Origin: VAZQ01 sp963817015
Lineage (GTDB): Bacteria > Pseudomonadota > Alphaproteobacteria > Rhizobiales > Xanthobacteraceae
Direction: 5' to 3'
Length of the DNA: 64,000 nt
Assembly (NCBI GenBank): GCA_963817015.1
Contig: CAWFMV010000010.1
Location: 310,001-374,000 of the forward strand
This document shows, one piece after another, positions 29,177-38,669 of this stretch; position 1 is the first letter of the stretch, and every line of letters starts with the position of its first letter. Made by a program: the position numbers and the translations under genes. The notes below the pieces were generated by a model. That model searched no databases. It was not told where the DNA came from and worked only from the letters and a program-made list of their open reading frames with translations.

Positions 29177-31459
29177 ATGGCGACGATTCTGGAGAAGAGC
29201 GGCTTCAATCCCGACAAGAAGCTCAAGATCGTCGGCACCTCGCCGGTCAAGCACGACGGCATCGACAAGGTGACCGGGCGCGCCAAGTTCGGCGCCGACC
29301 TCTACCTGCCCGGCATGCTGGTCGGAAAGATCCTGCGCAGCCCGCATCCGCATGCGCGCATCAAGTCGATCGACATCTCGGCCGCCGAGAAGCTTCCCGG
29401 CGTCAAGGCGGTGGTGACCCGCGACGACTTCCCCGAGATGAAGGCGGGCACGCCCGACGGCGACATGACCCGCAACGCCATGGCGCGCGAGAAGGCGCTC
29501 TATGACGGCCACCCGGTCGCGGCGGTGGCGGCGACCAGCGAGTTGATCGCGAAAGCCGCGCTCAAGCTGATCAAGGTCGACTACGAGATCCTGCCGCACG
29601 TCATCGATCCGGTCGAGGCGATGAAGCCGACGCGCCGATCCTGCACGAGCACGTGCGCACCAAGGGCGTCAAAGGCGCCGACCAGCCTTCGAACGTGATC
29701 GAGCGGCTCGATCTCGCGATGGGCGACGTCGACGCGGGCTTCAAGGAGGCCGACGTCATCGTCGAGCACGAGTACGACACCAAGCCGATGCACCAGGGCT
29801 ATATCGAGCCGCAGGGCTGCGTCGCGACCTGCACCGAGGACGGCCAGATCGAGCTGTGGTGCTGCACGCAGGCGCCGTGGGTCTTCCGCGACCGTCTGTC
29901 GAACATTCTCAAGATCGAAGCCGCCAAGATCCGCGTCCAGCAGTCGGAGATGGGCGGCGGCTTCGGCGGCAAGACCGGCTTCTACGGCGAGCCGGTGGCG
30001 ATCCAGCTCTCCCGCAAGGCCAAGCGGCCGGTGAAGATCGCGCTCACCCGCAACGAGGTGTTCCGCGCCACCGGACCGGTGTCGGGAACGAAGTCGCGCA
30101 TCAAGATGGGCTGCAAGAAGGACGGCACCATCACGGCCGCCGAGGCCGAGCTCGCTTTCCAGACCGGCGCCTTCACGGGCTCGATGTTCTCGAACGCGCC
30201 GCAGGCGATGTTCACGCGCTACAGCCTCAAGAACGTGAAGACCGTGTCCTACGAGGTCGTGTCGAACCGGCCGAAGGTGAACTCGTTCCGCGCGCCCTGC
30301 GTGCCGCAGGTGGTGTTCGGCGTCGAAGGCGTGATCGACGAGCTTGCGCGCAAGATCGGCATGGACCCGATCGACTTCCGCCTCAAGAACGCGGCGACCG
30401 AAGGCTACAAGACCATCTATGGCGAGACCTTCGGACCCGATCGGGTTTGTCGAGACGCTCAAGGCCGCGAAGGAATGCGACCATTACAAGTCGCCGGTGC
30501 CGCCCGGCCAGGGCCGCGGCGTCGCCTCCGGTTTCTGGTTCAACCGCGGCGGCGAGACCACCGGCACGCTCAACATCGCGATCGACGGCTCGGTGACGCT
30601 GATCCTCGGCACCAGCGATGTCGCCGGCTCGCGCATCTCGATCAGCATGATGGCGGCCGAGGAGCTCGGCATCCCGGTCGACAAGGTGCGCGCCATCATG
30701 GCCGACACCCATTCGCTCGGCTTCAACCGCGTCACCGCCGGCAGCCGCACCACGTTCTCCACCGGCATGGTGATCGTCGATTCCGCCCGCAAGGCGATCA
30801 CGGAGCTGTGCAAGCGCGCCGCCGGCCTCTGGGGCGTGCCGGAAGACGCCGTCACGTTCGAGGACGGCTACTGCAAGCCGGCCGGCGCCAATGTCGGCAC
30901 CTTCGAGCCGCTGTCGATTGCGCAGATCGCCGCCAAGACCATGGCGACGCATGGCGCGATCGCCGGCCACTCCGAGATGAACGTCACCGGCGCGGGCCCG
31001 GGCTTCGGGCTGCACATCGTCGATGTCGAGGTCGACAAGGAAACCGGCCGCGCCGACATCAAGCGCTACACCGTGGTGGAAGACGCCGGCAAGGCGATCC
31101 ATCCGCTGCAGGTCGAAGGCCAGTATCAGGGCGGCGCCGTGCAGGGCATCGGCTGGGCGCTCAACGAGGAGTACTACTACGGCGAGGACGGCCGGCTGCA
31201 GAACCCGAGCTTCCTCGACTATCGCATGCCGGTCGCGTCCGACGTGCCGATGATCGACACCGAGATCGTCGAGGTGCCGAACCCGCGCCATCCCTACGGG
31301 CTTGCGCGGCGTCGGCGAGGTGCCGGTGGTGCCGACCATGGCGGCGATCGCCAACGCGATCGGCCAGTGCATCGGCGTGCGGCCGCAGCTCGCTGCCGAT
31401 GTCGCCGCCGAAGCTGTTGAAGCTGATCGAGGACGCGCAAGGCGAAGAACGGCGGGTAG
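29177..31459 (+). CDS. Molybdopterin-binding large subunit of molybdenum hydroxylase (CoxL/HcrA-like, frameshifted)
   Basis: Starts MATILEKSGFNPDKKLKIVG and contains RAKFGADLYLPGMLVGKILR, QGYIEPQGCVATC, MGGGFGGKTGFYGEPVAIQLS (molybdopterin site), SFRAPCVPQVVFGVEGVIDEL and the final GVGEVPVVPTMAAIANAI. The FRAPC loop places it near 4-hydroxybenzoyl-CoA reductase and N-heterocycle hydroxylases, not CO dehydrogenase. Insertions occur near 29635, 30440, 31305, 31393 and 31439. With the last removed it ends EDAKAKNGG at a TAG (31457-31459). Otherwise the frame would run into a repeat. Corrected length is ~759 residues. No chaperone or molybdenum-cofactor gene is adjacent. Confidence 0.87.
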
Positions 31460-31474
31460 CGCGCTTCGAGCTGT

Positions 31475-31563
31475 CCGTTCGTCCCCGCGCAAGCGGGGAC
31501 CCAGGGCCACAGGCAAGTCTGCGCGAGTAGCTCCTGGGTCCCCGCTTGCGCGGGGACGAACGG
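31475..31563. repeat. Paired-palindrome repeat, copy 4
   Basis: Outer ends are ccgttc and gaacgg. Both palindromes are of the gtccccgc...gcggggac type (loops gcaa and ttgc), separated by ~40 bases. The whole element is therefore a near-perfect inverted repeat. It begins 15 bases after the corrected stop of the hydroxylase large subunit and could act as its 3' hairpin. Confidence 0.9.
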
Positions 31564-31609
31564 TGCGCATCTTGCCGAGTCCGCCAGCGCTTCAATCATT
31601 CGACGCTCA

Positions 31610-31779
31610 ACTTCACGTAACCTCTTTGCATTGCCGGATCAAGAATTCTCCTGATCCTGCGACGCGAAGCCGAGGTCGTAGATCCTGAGTCCCTCCGGCC
31701 CCGTTTCCACAAGCTCGATCTCTATTTCGCGGAAGTGCGTTTCGCCGGTCTCGTCGGCATAGAGATTCTGAATGCGCAT
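31610..31779 (-). pseudogene. Remnant joining a cupin-like 5' end to an amidohydrolase 3' end
   Basis: On the minus strand, MRIQNLYADETGETHFREIEIE (starting 31779) resembles the opening of small cupin-like proteins. The frame then continues into GLRIYDLGFASQDQENS and stops. That tail, and the untranslated bases after it (reading SGNAKRL in another frame), match the last ~25 residues of the intact amidohydrolase at 36168-37097 (IYDLGLAPQDQEKILSGNAKRL). The bulk of both genes is gone. I interpret this as a deletion scar or remnant after rearrangement, not as a functional gene. It lies just downstream of the binding-protein gene at 31815. Confidence 0.6.
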
Positions 31780-31814
31780 TGATGTCGTGCTTCTTTCGCT
31801 TCGCGGCGCCCGTC

Positions 31815-32807
31815 TCATACAATTATTCCGCTCTTGATCCCCGCGGCCTTGAGCATCGGCCACCACTTCTCGATTTCGGCCTTATGGAATGCAGCAAGCG
31901 CCTCCGGCGTCTGCTGCTCGCGCGGATAGATCTCCTGACCAAGATCGATCAGCTTCCGGCGCACCGCTGAGTCGGCAAGCGCATCAACGATCGCGGTGTT
32001 GAGCTTGCCGACGACGGTCTTGGGCGTTCCCTTTGGCGCATAGAATGCGTGCCAGGTCGAAACGTATAGTCCGGGAACGCCGGCTTCATCCACGGTCGGG
32101 ATCTCAGGCGCCGCAGGCAGGCGCTTCGAATCGGTCACTGCAAATGCCTTGATGGTGCCCGCACGAACCTGGGGCAACGAATTGCCAGCGAGATCGATGA
32201 TCATGTCGATCTGTCCCGCCACCAGGTCTTGCATCGCCGGCCCGAGCCCGCGATACGCCACGAACTGAAAGCGCGTGCCGGTTTCCTTCTGCAAGTACAC
32301 GCCGGCAACATGCGATGCCCCCCCGGGACCACCCGTCCCTGCCGTCGCCTTGTCGGGATTGGCTTTGAGCCACGCGATGAATTCCTTCAAATTCTTCGCC
32401 GGCATGGACTTCCGGGCCACAATCAGCAGCGGCGTGTTCACGATGAGAGCCACGGGCTCGAAATCGTTGAGCACATCGTAGGTCAGCGGAAAGACCGCAC
32501 CATTGACCACGTGCGTCGTCCAGAGGCCAAGGCTGATGGTGTAGCCGTCGCCCGGCGCGCGCGCCACGCGGCCAGTCCCGATGCTGCCAGAGGCACCGGC
32601 CGCATTTTCGATGATGACAGATTGCCCGAGCGAACTACGCATGCCCTCGGCCATGATGCGCCCGATCGTATCGGTCGGACCACCCGCCGGGAACGGCACC
32701 ACCATCGTGACCGGCCGCGACGGGTATGTCTGCGCGATAGCGCTTTCCGCAAATCCCACAACGGCTGAAACAGCAACCGAGATCAGAAGCATTCTGCGCG
32801 AACACAT
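31815..32807 (-). CDS. TctC/Bug-type solute-binding protein 3
   Basis: 330 residues, uninterrupted, with an excellent GGAGGACACC ribosome site before MCSRRMLLISVAVSAVVGFA. The signal peptide ends at SAIAQ. The mature start TYPSRPVTMVVPFPAGGPTD, plus ASGSIGTGRVARAPGDGYT and GPGGASHVAG, are classical Bug motifs (Bordetella-type subgroup, unlike the FYRGK subgroup elsewhere in the window). It is divergent from a LysR regulator across 138 bases. That is the usual arrangement for a regulator controlling a binding-protein gene, so ligand-responsive control is likely. The next gene downstream is only a remnant. Confidence 0.92.
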   Translation of the reverse strand: MCSRRMLLISVAVSAVVGFAESAIAQTYPSRPVTMVVPFPAGGPTDTIGRIMAEGMRSSLGQSVIIENAAGASGSIGTGRVARAPGDGYTISLGLWTTHVVNGAVFPLTYDVLNDFEPVALIVNTPLLIVARKSMPAKNLKEFIAWLKANPDKATAGTGGPGGASHVAGVYLQKETGTRFQFVAYRGLGPAMQDLVAGQIDMIIDLAGNSLPQVRAGTIKAFAVTDSKRLPAAPEIPTVDEAGVPGLYVSTWHAFYAPKGTPKTVVGKLNTAIVDALADSAVRRKLIDLGQEIYPREQQTPEALAAFHKAEIEKWWPMLKAAGIKSGIIV

Positions 32808-32876
32808 GGTGTCCTCCTTGCGCACTGTGAGGCCACCCACTTCCTGCGCGTTACAGAGCGATGGCGACCCCTCGGT

Positions 32877-32894
32877 GATTGCAATAGGCCAATC
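32877..32894. promoter_or_regulatory. Candidate LysR-type operator
   Basis: GATTG and CAATC arms flank an 8-base spacer (CAATAGGC). This fits the loose T-N11-A / ATTG-N8-CAAT pattern of LysR boxes. It is located 51 bases before the LysR start and ~70 bases upstream of the divergent binding-protein start. An AT-rich stretch (attcatttctatcgatatta) follows toward the regulator start and may hold its promoter. Confidence 0.4.
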
Positions 32895-32945
32895 GGCGTA
32901 ATAAGTAGAATACCTCATTCATTTCTATCGATATTAGTAACGCTA

Positions 32946-33941
32946 ATGACCAACCCGACGGACTGGAAATCGCGAATTGGCCGGCGGGTCCGGCTACGCG
33001 ACCTGCATGCGCTATCGGCCGTCATCCAATCCGGCAGCATGGCCAAAGCGGCAAAGGAGCTTGGTGTCACTCAATCCGCCGTCTCCCAGATGATTGCGGA
33101 CCTGGAGGCCGCCCTGCGGGTGCGCCTGTTGGATCGTAGCCCACGCGGCGTGGTGGCTACGATCTACGGCAATATTCTGCTCAAGCGCAGCCGCGCGGCG
33201 CTTGACGAGATCAAGCATGGCATCGAGGAAATCGAATTCCTGACCGATCACGCCACCGGTCAGGTTCGCGTTGGCTGCCCGGAATTGATTTCGTCCGCCG
33301 TCCTGCCGTCCATTGCGGACCTGTTCTTGCAACGATTTCCGCGGGCGACCCTCGATGTAGATGACGTGAATTTCGGCGCACTGTCGCCTTTGCTCGAGCG
33401 CCACATCGATCTTGTAGTCGCACGCGGCGGACGCGGCTTTTCTGACCAGGTCATTTCTGATGACCTCGAAGTGAAAACTCTCTTCGAGGACGAGCTCGTG
33501 ATTGCGGCCGGCCCCAAAAGCCGCTGGTTCAATCGTCGAAAGGTCGATCTGGCCGATCTCGTAAATGAGCGCTGGATCCTGACAGCGCCTGGAATTTGGA
33601 ATCACATGCTGGTGTCGGAAGCGTTTCGGGCGCGCGGCCTCGACGTTCCGGCTATTCGTATGAGGACGCTGTCGGTCCACCTTCGTACCAATCTGATTGC
33701 GACCGGCGACTTCATCACCACGTTGCCGCGGTCGGTCCTGCATCTCTATGCCGCTCGCTTGGGCCTGAAGGCCTTGCCGGTCGACTTCCCGGCCCGCCCA
33801 TGGCCGGTGTCCATTGTCACGCTGAAGAATTGCACCTTGAGCCCGCTCGCGGAAAAATTCATCGAATGCGCGTACGAGATTGCAAAAGCGATTTCCGCGC
33901 AACCGGCTCAACGACGAAAACGCGGTGAACCTTGGCGGTGA
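32946..33941 (+). CDS. LysR family transcriptional regulator
   Basis: 331 residues. The N-terminal winged helix-turn-helix runs from RLRDLHALSAVIQSGSMAKA through AAKELGVTQSAVSQMIADLE to ALRVRLLDRSPRGVVAT (residues ~17-75), all strongly conserved. The remainder is the two-lobe effector domain (GQVRVGCPELISSAVLPSI, DLVVARGGRG, DELVIAAGP). The start codon overlaps an AT-rich stretch with only weak ribosome-site likeness. Divergence from the adjacent binding-protein gene suggests that it controls that gene and perhaps the downstream transport genes. The effector is unknown. Confidence 0.93.
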   Translation: MTNPTDWKSRIGRRVRLRDLHALSAVIQSGSMAKAAKELGVTQSAVSQMIADLEAALRVRLLDRSPRGVVATIYGNILLKRSRAALDEIKHGIEEIEFLTDHATGQVRVGCPELISSAVLPSIADLFLQRFPRATLDVDDVNFGALSPLLERHIDLVVARGGRGFSDQVISDDLEVKTLFEDELVIAAGPKSRWFNRRKVDLADLVNERWILTAPGIWNHMLVSEAFRARGLDVPAIRMRTLSVHLRTNLIATGDFITTLPRSVLHLYAARLGLKALPVDFPARPWPVSIVTLKNCTLSPLAEKFIECAYEIAKAISAQPAQRRKRGEPWR

Positions 33942-34188
33942 TAGACATGCGAAAGGGACCAGGGAACGTTCCTCGAAAGAGCGTTCCTGACCACCTACCC
34001 ATCAATGCGCAGTCGAGGTAGCTTGCCAATCGAGCTGCCAGGGGGCGTGCCGAATCCCCGTCATTTTCACGGCAGCGATGTTGCCATCGGCCGGCGCGCA
34101 TTGCCGAACGTCAGTCTGAAATTTGTTTGGCCGCAAGCGCAACAGCGCGCGGACTTTGAACGTCCTAGCATTCCTGGGAGGGAACGCC

Positions 34189-35166
34189 ATGAAACGTCCT
34201 CGCCGGCAATTTCTGCATCTCGCCGCCGGCGCCGCCGCTCTTCCAGCGGTGTCGCGGATCGCCTGGGCGCAAACCTATCCCGCGCGCCCCGTGCGCGTGA
34301 TCGTCGCCACGGCCGCCGGGGCGACGACTGATATCATGGCGCGCCTGGTCGCCCGCTGGCTGTCGGAGCGGCTCGGCCAGCAATTCGTCGTCGAGAACCG
34401 GCCGGGCGGCGGCAACAATATTGGAACCGAGGCCGCAGTGCGCGCGCCAGCAGACGGCTACACGCTGCTCCTCGTCAATTCGGTCAACGCGATCAACGCG
34501 ACCTTGTTCGAGAGGCTCAGCTACAATTTCATCAACGACATCGCGCCGGTCGCGGGCTTCCTGCGCATGCCCATGGTCCTGCAAGTCAACCCCTCGGTGC
34601 CGGCGAGGACGGCTCCGGAATTCATCGCCTATGCCAAGGCCAACCCCGGCAAGATCAACATGGCGTCGGCGGGCATCGGGTCCACGCCCCATGTGGCGGG
34701 CGAATTGTTCAAGATGATGGCCGGCCTCAACATGTTGCACGTGCCTTATCGCGGCGGAGCGGCGGCGATCACCGACCTCATCAGCGGGCAGGTGCAGGTG
34801 ATGATCGAGCCCATCGTAGGACCGCTCGAGCACATCCGCGCCGGCAAGCTGCGCGGGCTGGCGGTGACCACGACGACGCGCTCGGAGGCGCTGCCAGACC
34901 TGCCGACATTGGACACGTTCGTGCCCGGTTACGAGGCGAGCCCGTGGTATGGACTGGGTGCGCCCAAAAACACGCCCACCGAGATCATCGACAAGCTCAA
35001 CCGCGAGATCAATGCGGCGTTCGCCGATCCCAGGATGGCGCGTCAGATCGCCGAGCTCGGCGGCACGCCGCTTGCCGGCTCGCCCGCCGACTTCGGTCAT
35101 CTCATCGCCGACGAAACCGAGAAATGGGGCAAGGTGGTCAAGTTCTCGGGCGCAAGGCCGGAGTGA
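34189..35166 (+). CDS. TctC/Bug-type solute-binding protein 4
   Basis: 325 residues. The start MKRPRRQFLHLAAGAAALPA (ATG 34189, GGGAGGGAA upstream) is a twin-arginine-like leader ending near AWAQ. The mature TYPARPVRVIVATAAGATTD, NRPGGGNNIGTEAAVRAPADGYT and GIGSTPHVAGELFK are canonical Bug family motifs. Lying 32 bases before an ABC-type binding protein, it suggests an operon of two unrelated receptor families. The 247 bases between the LysR stop and this start hold no gene; an imperfect GGAACG/CGTTCC hairpin near 33962-33988 might end the regulator transcript. Confidence 0.92.
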   Translation: MKRPRRQFLHLAAGAAALPAVSRIAWAQTYPARPVRVIVATAAGATTDIMARLVARWLSERLGQQFVVENRPGGGNNIGTEAAVRAPADGYTLLLVNSVNAINATLFERLSYNFINDIAPVAGFLRMPMVLQVNPSVPARTAPEFIAYAKANPGKINMASAGIGSTPHVAGELFKMMAGLNMLHVPYRGGAAAITDLISGQVQVMIEPIVGPLEHIRAGKLRGLAVTTTTRSEALPDLPTLDTFVPGYEASPWYGLGAPKNTPTEIIDKLNREINAAFADPRMARQIAELGGTPLAGSPADFGHLIADETEKWGKVVKFSGARPE

Positions 35167-35198
35167 ATTCGACCACCATGACCAAGGAGGCATGACAA

Positions 35199-36164
35199 AT
35201 GCGGCGGCGGGATTTCATCGCGGGGCTCGCCGGCGTGGCGGGTTGGTCGTCAAAGGCTCAAGCTCAGTCAGGCCTTCGGCGCTACCGTGTCGGAATGCTG
35301 GATACAAGTCCGCGAGGGCTCAACCCCAATTTCGGCGCGCTTGAGCAAGCTCTGCGCGAGCGCGGCTATATCGAGAGTCAAAACCTCGCCTTCGAATATC
35401 GATCGCCCGGTGGCCACAACGAGAGCTTCGCCGAGCTGGCACGAGAATTGGTGCGTCTTGATGTCGATGTGATCGTCACAAGGGGAACGCCGGCGGCGCT
35501 CGCGGCCAAGGCGGCAAGCGGCACGGTTCCTGTCGTGATGGCGGCGGCTGGCGATCCGCAGACCATTGTTGGCAGCCCGCCGGCCCCCAATCTGACCGGC
35601 TTTGGCGCTTCGGCTGCCGGCGCCGAGCGAAAACGGGTCGGCATTCTTAAAGAGCTGCTTCCCAAATGCGAACGCATTGCGGCTCTCATGAACCTGTCCA
35701 ACCCGTCGCGCCGCGCAGAATGGAGCGCGGTGGAGGAAGCCGCCCGCGCCTTGGGGATCGCGACGCAGGTCCTCGACCCGCGCACGGCCGAGGGTCTTGA
35801 ACGCTCGTTCGAGTCCGCCGCGCGCTTCGCTGCCGATGCGCTGGTCGTCGGAAGCGATACGCTCGTGCAAACCAACCAAAGCCTTGTCATCAGGCTTGCC
35901 GCGATGCACCGCCTGCCTTCGATCTACACGTTCCGGGACTTCGTCGAGGCGGGCGGTCTTCTGTCCTATGGCGTAAGCCTGCCTGATCTGTACCGGCGTG
36001 CCGCCGGTTACGTCGACAGCATACTCAAAGGCGCAAGACCCGGCGACTTGCCGGTGCAGCCGCCCACGGCGTTCGAGACCGTGCTGAACCTCAAGACGGC
36101 AAGTGCGCTTGGCCTGAGCGTGCCGGACACGTTTCTTCAGGGGGCCGCCGAGGTCATCCGGTGA
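35199..36164 (+). CDS. ABC transporter substrate-binding protein (TrpX/ABC_sub_bind type)
   Basis: 321 residues with a strong AAGGAGG ribosome site. MRRRDFIAGLAGVAGWSS is a Tat-like leader, cleaved near AQAQ. The mature part has YRVGMLDTSPRGLNPNFGAL, LRERGYIESQNLAFEYRS, LVRLDVDVIVTRGTPAALAA and PVVMAAAGDPQTIV. These mark the PF04392-type family of proteins that are abundant in rhizobia and often occur without transporter genes. No ABC permease or ATPase gene lies near. The ligand is unknown; the family is predicted to bind amino acids or other small molecules. Confidence 0.9.
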   Translation: MRRRDFIAGLAGVAGWSSKAQAQSGLRRYRVGMLDTSPRGLNPNFGALEQALRERGYIESQNLAFEYRSPGGHNESFAELARELVRLDVDVIVTRGTPAALAAKAASGTVPVVMAAAGDPQTIVGSPPAPNLTGFGASAAGAERKRVGILKELLPKCERIAALMNLSNPSRRAEWSAVEEAARALGIATQVLDPRTAEGLERSFESAARFAADALVVGSDTLVQTNQSLVIRLAAMHRLPSIYTFRDFVEAGGLLSYGVSLPDLYRRAAGYVDSILKGARPGDLPVQPPTAFETVLNLKTASALGLSVPDTFLQGAAEVIR

Positions 36165-36167
36165 GGA

Positions 36168-37097
36168 CTACCCCAGCTTCAACAACCTCTTCGCATTGCC
36201 CGAAAGAATCTTCTCCTGATCCTGCGGCGCGAGGCCGAGGTCATAGATCATCTGCAACCCCTTGCCCTTGATGGCGGTCAGCGGCGGCGCGTCTGTGCCG
36301 AAGATCACGCGATCCGCCCCGACTGACTCGACAACGCAGCGCGCCGCCGGCAGGTGATAGCAGACCGTGTCGAGGTAGCACATTTTGAGATAGTGCAGCG
36401 GCTCGTGCTTGATCAGCATCGGCTCGTATGATCCGAGGAAGAACGCCTCCTCCTGCATGGTGTAGGCATAGTTCATGCGCCCGATCACCTCGCAGATGCC
36501 GCCGCCGAGATGCGTCGCGACCAGCTTGAGGTTGGGAAATTCCTCGAAGATCCCGCGCACGATCAGGCGCGCGAGCGCGAGGCAATTGTCGGCCGGCCGG
36601 CCGACGCTCGACGCCAGCCGATAGTCCTTCATCCGCTCCTCGCCGAAGCCGACCGGCGGCGGATGCATCACCACCGGCACGTCGAGATCGCAGCAGAGCT
36701 TGAAGAACGGCTTGGCCTCGTCATCGTCCGGATAGGCATGCTGGTGGCTCGCGCGGATCATCACGCCTTTCATGCCGTCCACTTTGACGGCCCGCTCCAG
36801 CTCCTTGAGATAGTCGTCGCGGCCGTTGGGGACCGAGCAGGCAAGTGCATAGATTTTCCCGGAATGCTTGTGCTGCTGCTCGGCCAGATACTTGTTGATC
36901 TCGCGGTGCTCGGCGAGGATCGGCTCGGGCTCCGAGTGGCGCATATAGGGGGTATGATTGCTGATGACCGAGATGTCGACGCCGTGGCGCTCCTGCGCGG
37001 CGAGCACGTTCTCGATCGTCATCGGGCAGCGCCCTTGCCAGCGCGGTGCCGCTGCCTGCTTGGGCGGATAGACGTGCGTATGAAAATCGATGATCAC
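36168..37097 (-). CDS. Amidohydrolase family protein (ACMSD-like)
   Basis: 309 residues from a GTG start with GGGGGAAG upstream. MIIDFHTHVYPPKQAA supplies the H-x-H metal ligands. MHPPPVGFGEERM carries another His, LVATHLGGGICEVIGR the fourth, and FGTDAPPL the final Asp, all in the order of the amidohydrolase-2 family typified by aminocarboxymuconate semialdehyde decarboxylase. A zinc-dependent decarboxylase or hydrolase of an aromatic ring-cleavage or related acid is likely. It ends 3 bases from the stop of the convergent binding-protein gene. A remnant with the same C-terminal sequence lies at 31610-31779. Confidence 0.9.
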   Translation of the reverse strand: MIIDFHTHVYPPKQAAAPRWQGRCPMTIENVLAAQERHGVDISVISNHTPYMRHSEPEPILAEHREINKYLAEQQHKHSGKIYALACSVPNGRDDYLKELERAVKVDGMKGVMIRASHQHAYPDDDEAKPFFKLCCDLDVPVVMHPPPVGFGEERMKDYRLASSVGRPADNCLALARLIVRGIFEEFPNLKLVATHLGGGICEVIGRMNYAYTMQEEAFFLGSYEPMLIKHEPLHYLKMCYLDTVCYHLPAARCVVESVGADRVIFGTDAPPLTAIKGKGLQMIYDLGLAPQDQEKILSGNAKRLLKLG

Positions 37098-37188
37098 TTT
37101 CGCTTCCCCCGTAACGCTGTCAGAATGCCGCCTCTATGGATTGCGGCTGCGGCTCTGACAAGGTGTCGCAAACAACAAGGGAGGGTTG

Positions 37189-38274
37189 ATGTCCGCGTGG
37201 GGGAACACCGTCTTGAGCCTCTGCGACGGTCGCGGCGCTCGGCGCGTCGCCGGCGCACGCGCAGGAGCCCGTTCTACAAGGGCAAGCGGCTCACCATCCT
37301 CGTCAACCACGCCGTCGCCGGTTCCGCCGACGTCGAGGCGCGTGTGTTCGCCAAATACATCAACCGGCACATTCCCGGTCAGCCCAGCGTGGTCATCCAG
37401 AACATCGAGGCGGCCGGCGGCCTGGTCGGCACCAAGCACATCGGCGAGGTCGCGCCGCGCGACGGCACCATGATCGGCTATCTCAACGGCGCCGCCTGGC
37501 GCTACGTCAACAACCCTGAGCAGCACCGCGTCGACTTCAAGAGCTACGAGTTCATCGCGCACCAGACCGGCACGAGCGTCTACTATGTCCGCACCGACGT
37601 GCCGCCGGGCATGCGCAAGGCGACCGACATCGTCAACGCCAAGGGCCTCGATTGCCGGAGGGCTCGGCCCCGAGAACGCCAAGGACCTGCGCATCCGGCT
37701 TACGCTCGATTTCCTCGGCGTGCCCTACAAATACGTCACCGGCTATCGCTCGAGCCCGCCGGCGCGCCTCGCGCTGCAGCGCGGCGAGATCAATTTCTAT
37801 TCGGAGCTGTCGCCGGGTTATCGCGCGGTCGTCCATCCCGGCATGATCGCTAAGGGCGAGGCGCTCCCGCTCTATTACGATCCGGTCTACAGCAACGGGA
37901 TCCTTGGCCGCTCGACCTACATGGATGGGCTGCCGATCGCGACCTTCACGGAGCTCTACCAGGAGCTCAACGGCAAGCAGCCGTCGGGCGAGCTTTGGGA
38001 CGCTTACGCCACTGTCCTCACCGTCATCGGCGCCATGCAGGTCGTGATCGTGCTGCCGCCCGAGGCGCCCAAAGCGGCGGCCGCGGCGCTGCAGACCGCG
38101 GTCGCCGCGCTCGCCCACGACCAGGACTATGCCGAAGAGGCCAGGAAGACGTTCGGCTTCCTGCCCGAATGGCACACCGGCCCCGACACCAACGCCCGCA
38201 TGCGCGAGGCGCTGGCGGTCCGCCCGGAAACGAAAGCGTTCATCACCGATTACATCAAGAAGCCGAACCGGTAA
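37189..38274 (+). CDS. TctC-type solute-binding protein 5 (frameshifted leader)
   Basis: ATG at 37189 with GGGAGGG upstream. The leader is split by frame changes near 37214 and 37270. The reconstructed signal reads ATVAALGASPAHAQEP and leads to FYKGKRLTILVNHAVAGSAD. INRHIPGQPSVVIQNIEAAGG and EVAPRDGTMIGYL are the ligand-loop motifs of the FYxGK subgroup. Another frame change near 37655 splits TDIVNAKGL from AGGLGPENAKDLR. The corrected protein is ~361 residues. No ligand is deducible. The next gene begins 124 bases downstream and is a MoaD-like protein. Confidence 0.8.
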
Positions 38275-38397
38275 GCCGTTAGGCCCGGTTCCAAATTTCC
38301 ACGCCAAAAATGTTACCCCCCATTGTCGGCGCGCCGTTCTCCCGTTCGTCCTCGGGTCGGCTAGACTGAACGGCAGTCGCCCAAGCGAGCGGAGCTG

Positions 38398-38667
38398 ATG
38401 GCCAAGGTCGTGTTCACGCCCAATGTCCAGCGTCACGTCGGCTGCCCGGCGGCGGAAGCCGCCGGGGCGACCGTGCGTGAGGTGCTGGAGAGGGTCTTTG
38501 CCGACAACCCGCAGGCGCGTGGCTATGTGCTCGACGACCAGTCGGCGCTGCGCCGGCACATGACCATCTTCGTCGACGGGCAGATGATCCGCGACCGCAC
38601 CCGGCTGGCCGATGCCGTGACAGACACCAGCACCATCTACGTATTCCAGGCCCTGTCAGGAGGTTGA
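38398..38667 (+). CDS. MoaD/ThiS-like small ubiquitin-fold protein
   Basis: 89 residues. It opens AKVVFTPNVQRHVGCPAAEA with TVREVLERVFADNPQARGYV, closes with STIYVFQALSGG, and terminates in Gly-Gly, as required for adenylation and thiocarboxylation in MoaD/ThiS proteins. It lies 2 bases before a beta-propeller gene, with AGGAGG overlapping its own 3' end and serving as the next ribosome site. No MoaE, MoeB or ThiF-like gene is adjacent. The pairing suggests a sulfur-carrier or conjugation role separate from molybdopterin synthesis, but that is inference. Confidence 0.87.
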   Translation: MAKVVFTPNVQRHVGCPAAEAAGATVREVLERVFADNPQARGYVLDDQSALRRHMTIFVDGQMIRDRTRLADAVTDTSTIYVFQALSGG

Positions 38668-38669
38668 GG

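Noticed and set aside
33962..33988. Terminator after the LysR gene
   Set aside because: GGAACG and CGTTCC arms are only 6 bases with a 13-base loop and no T-run, so the evidence is too weak to annotate.
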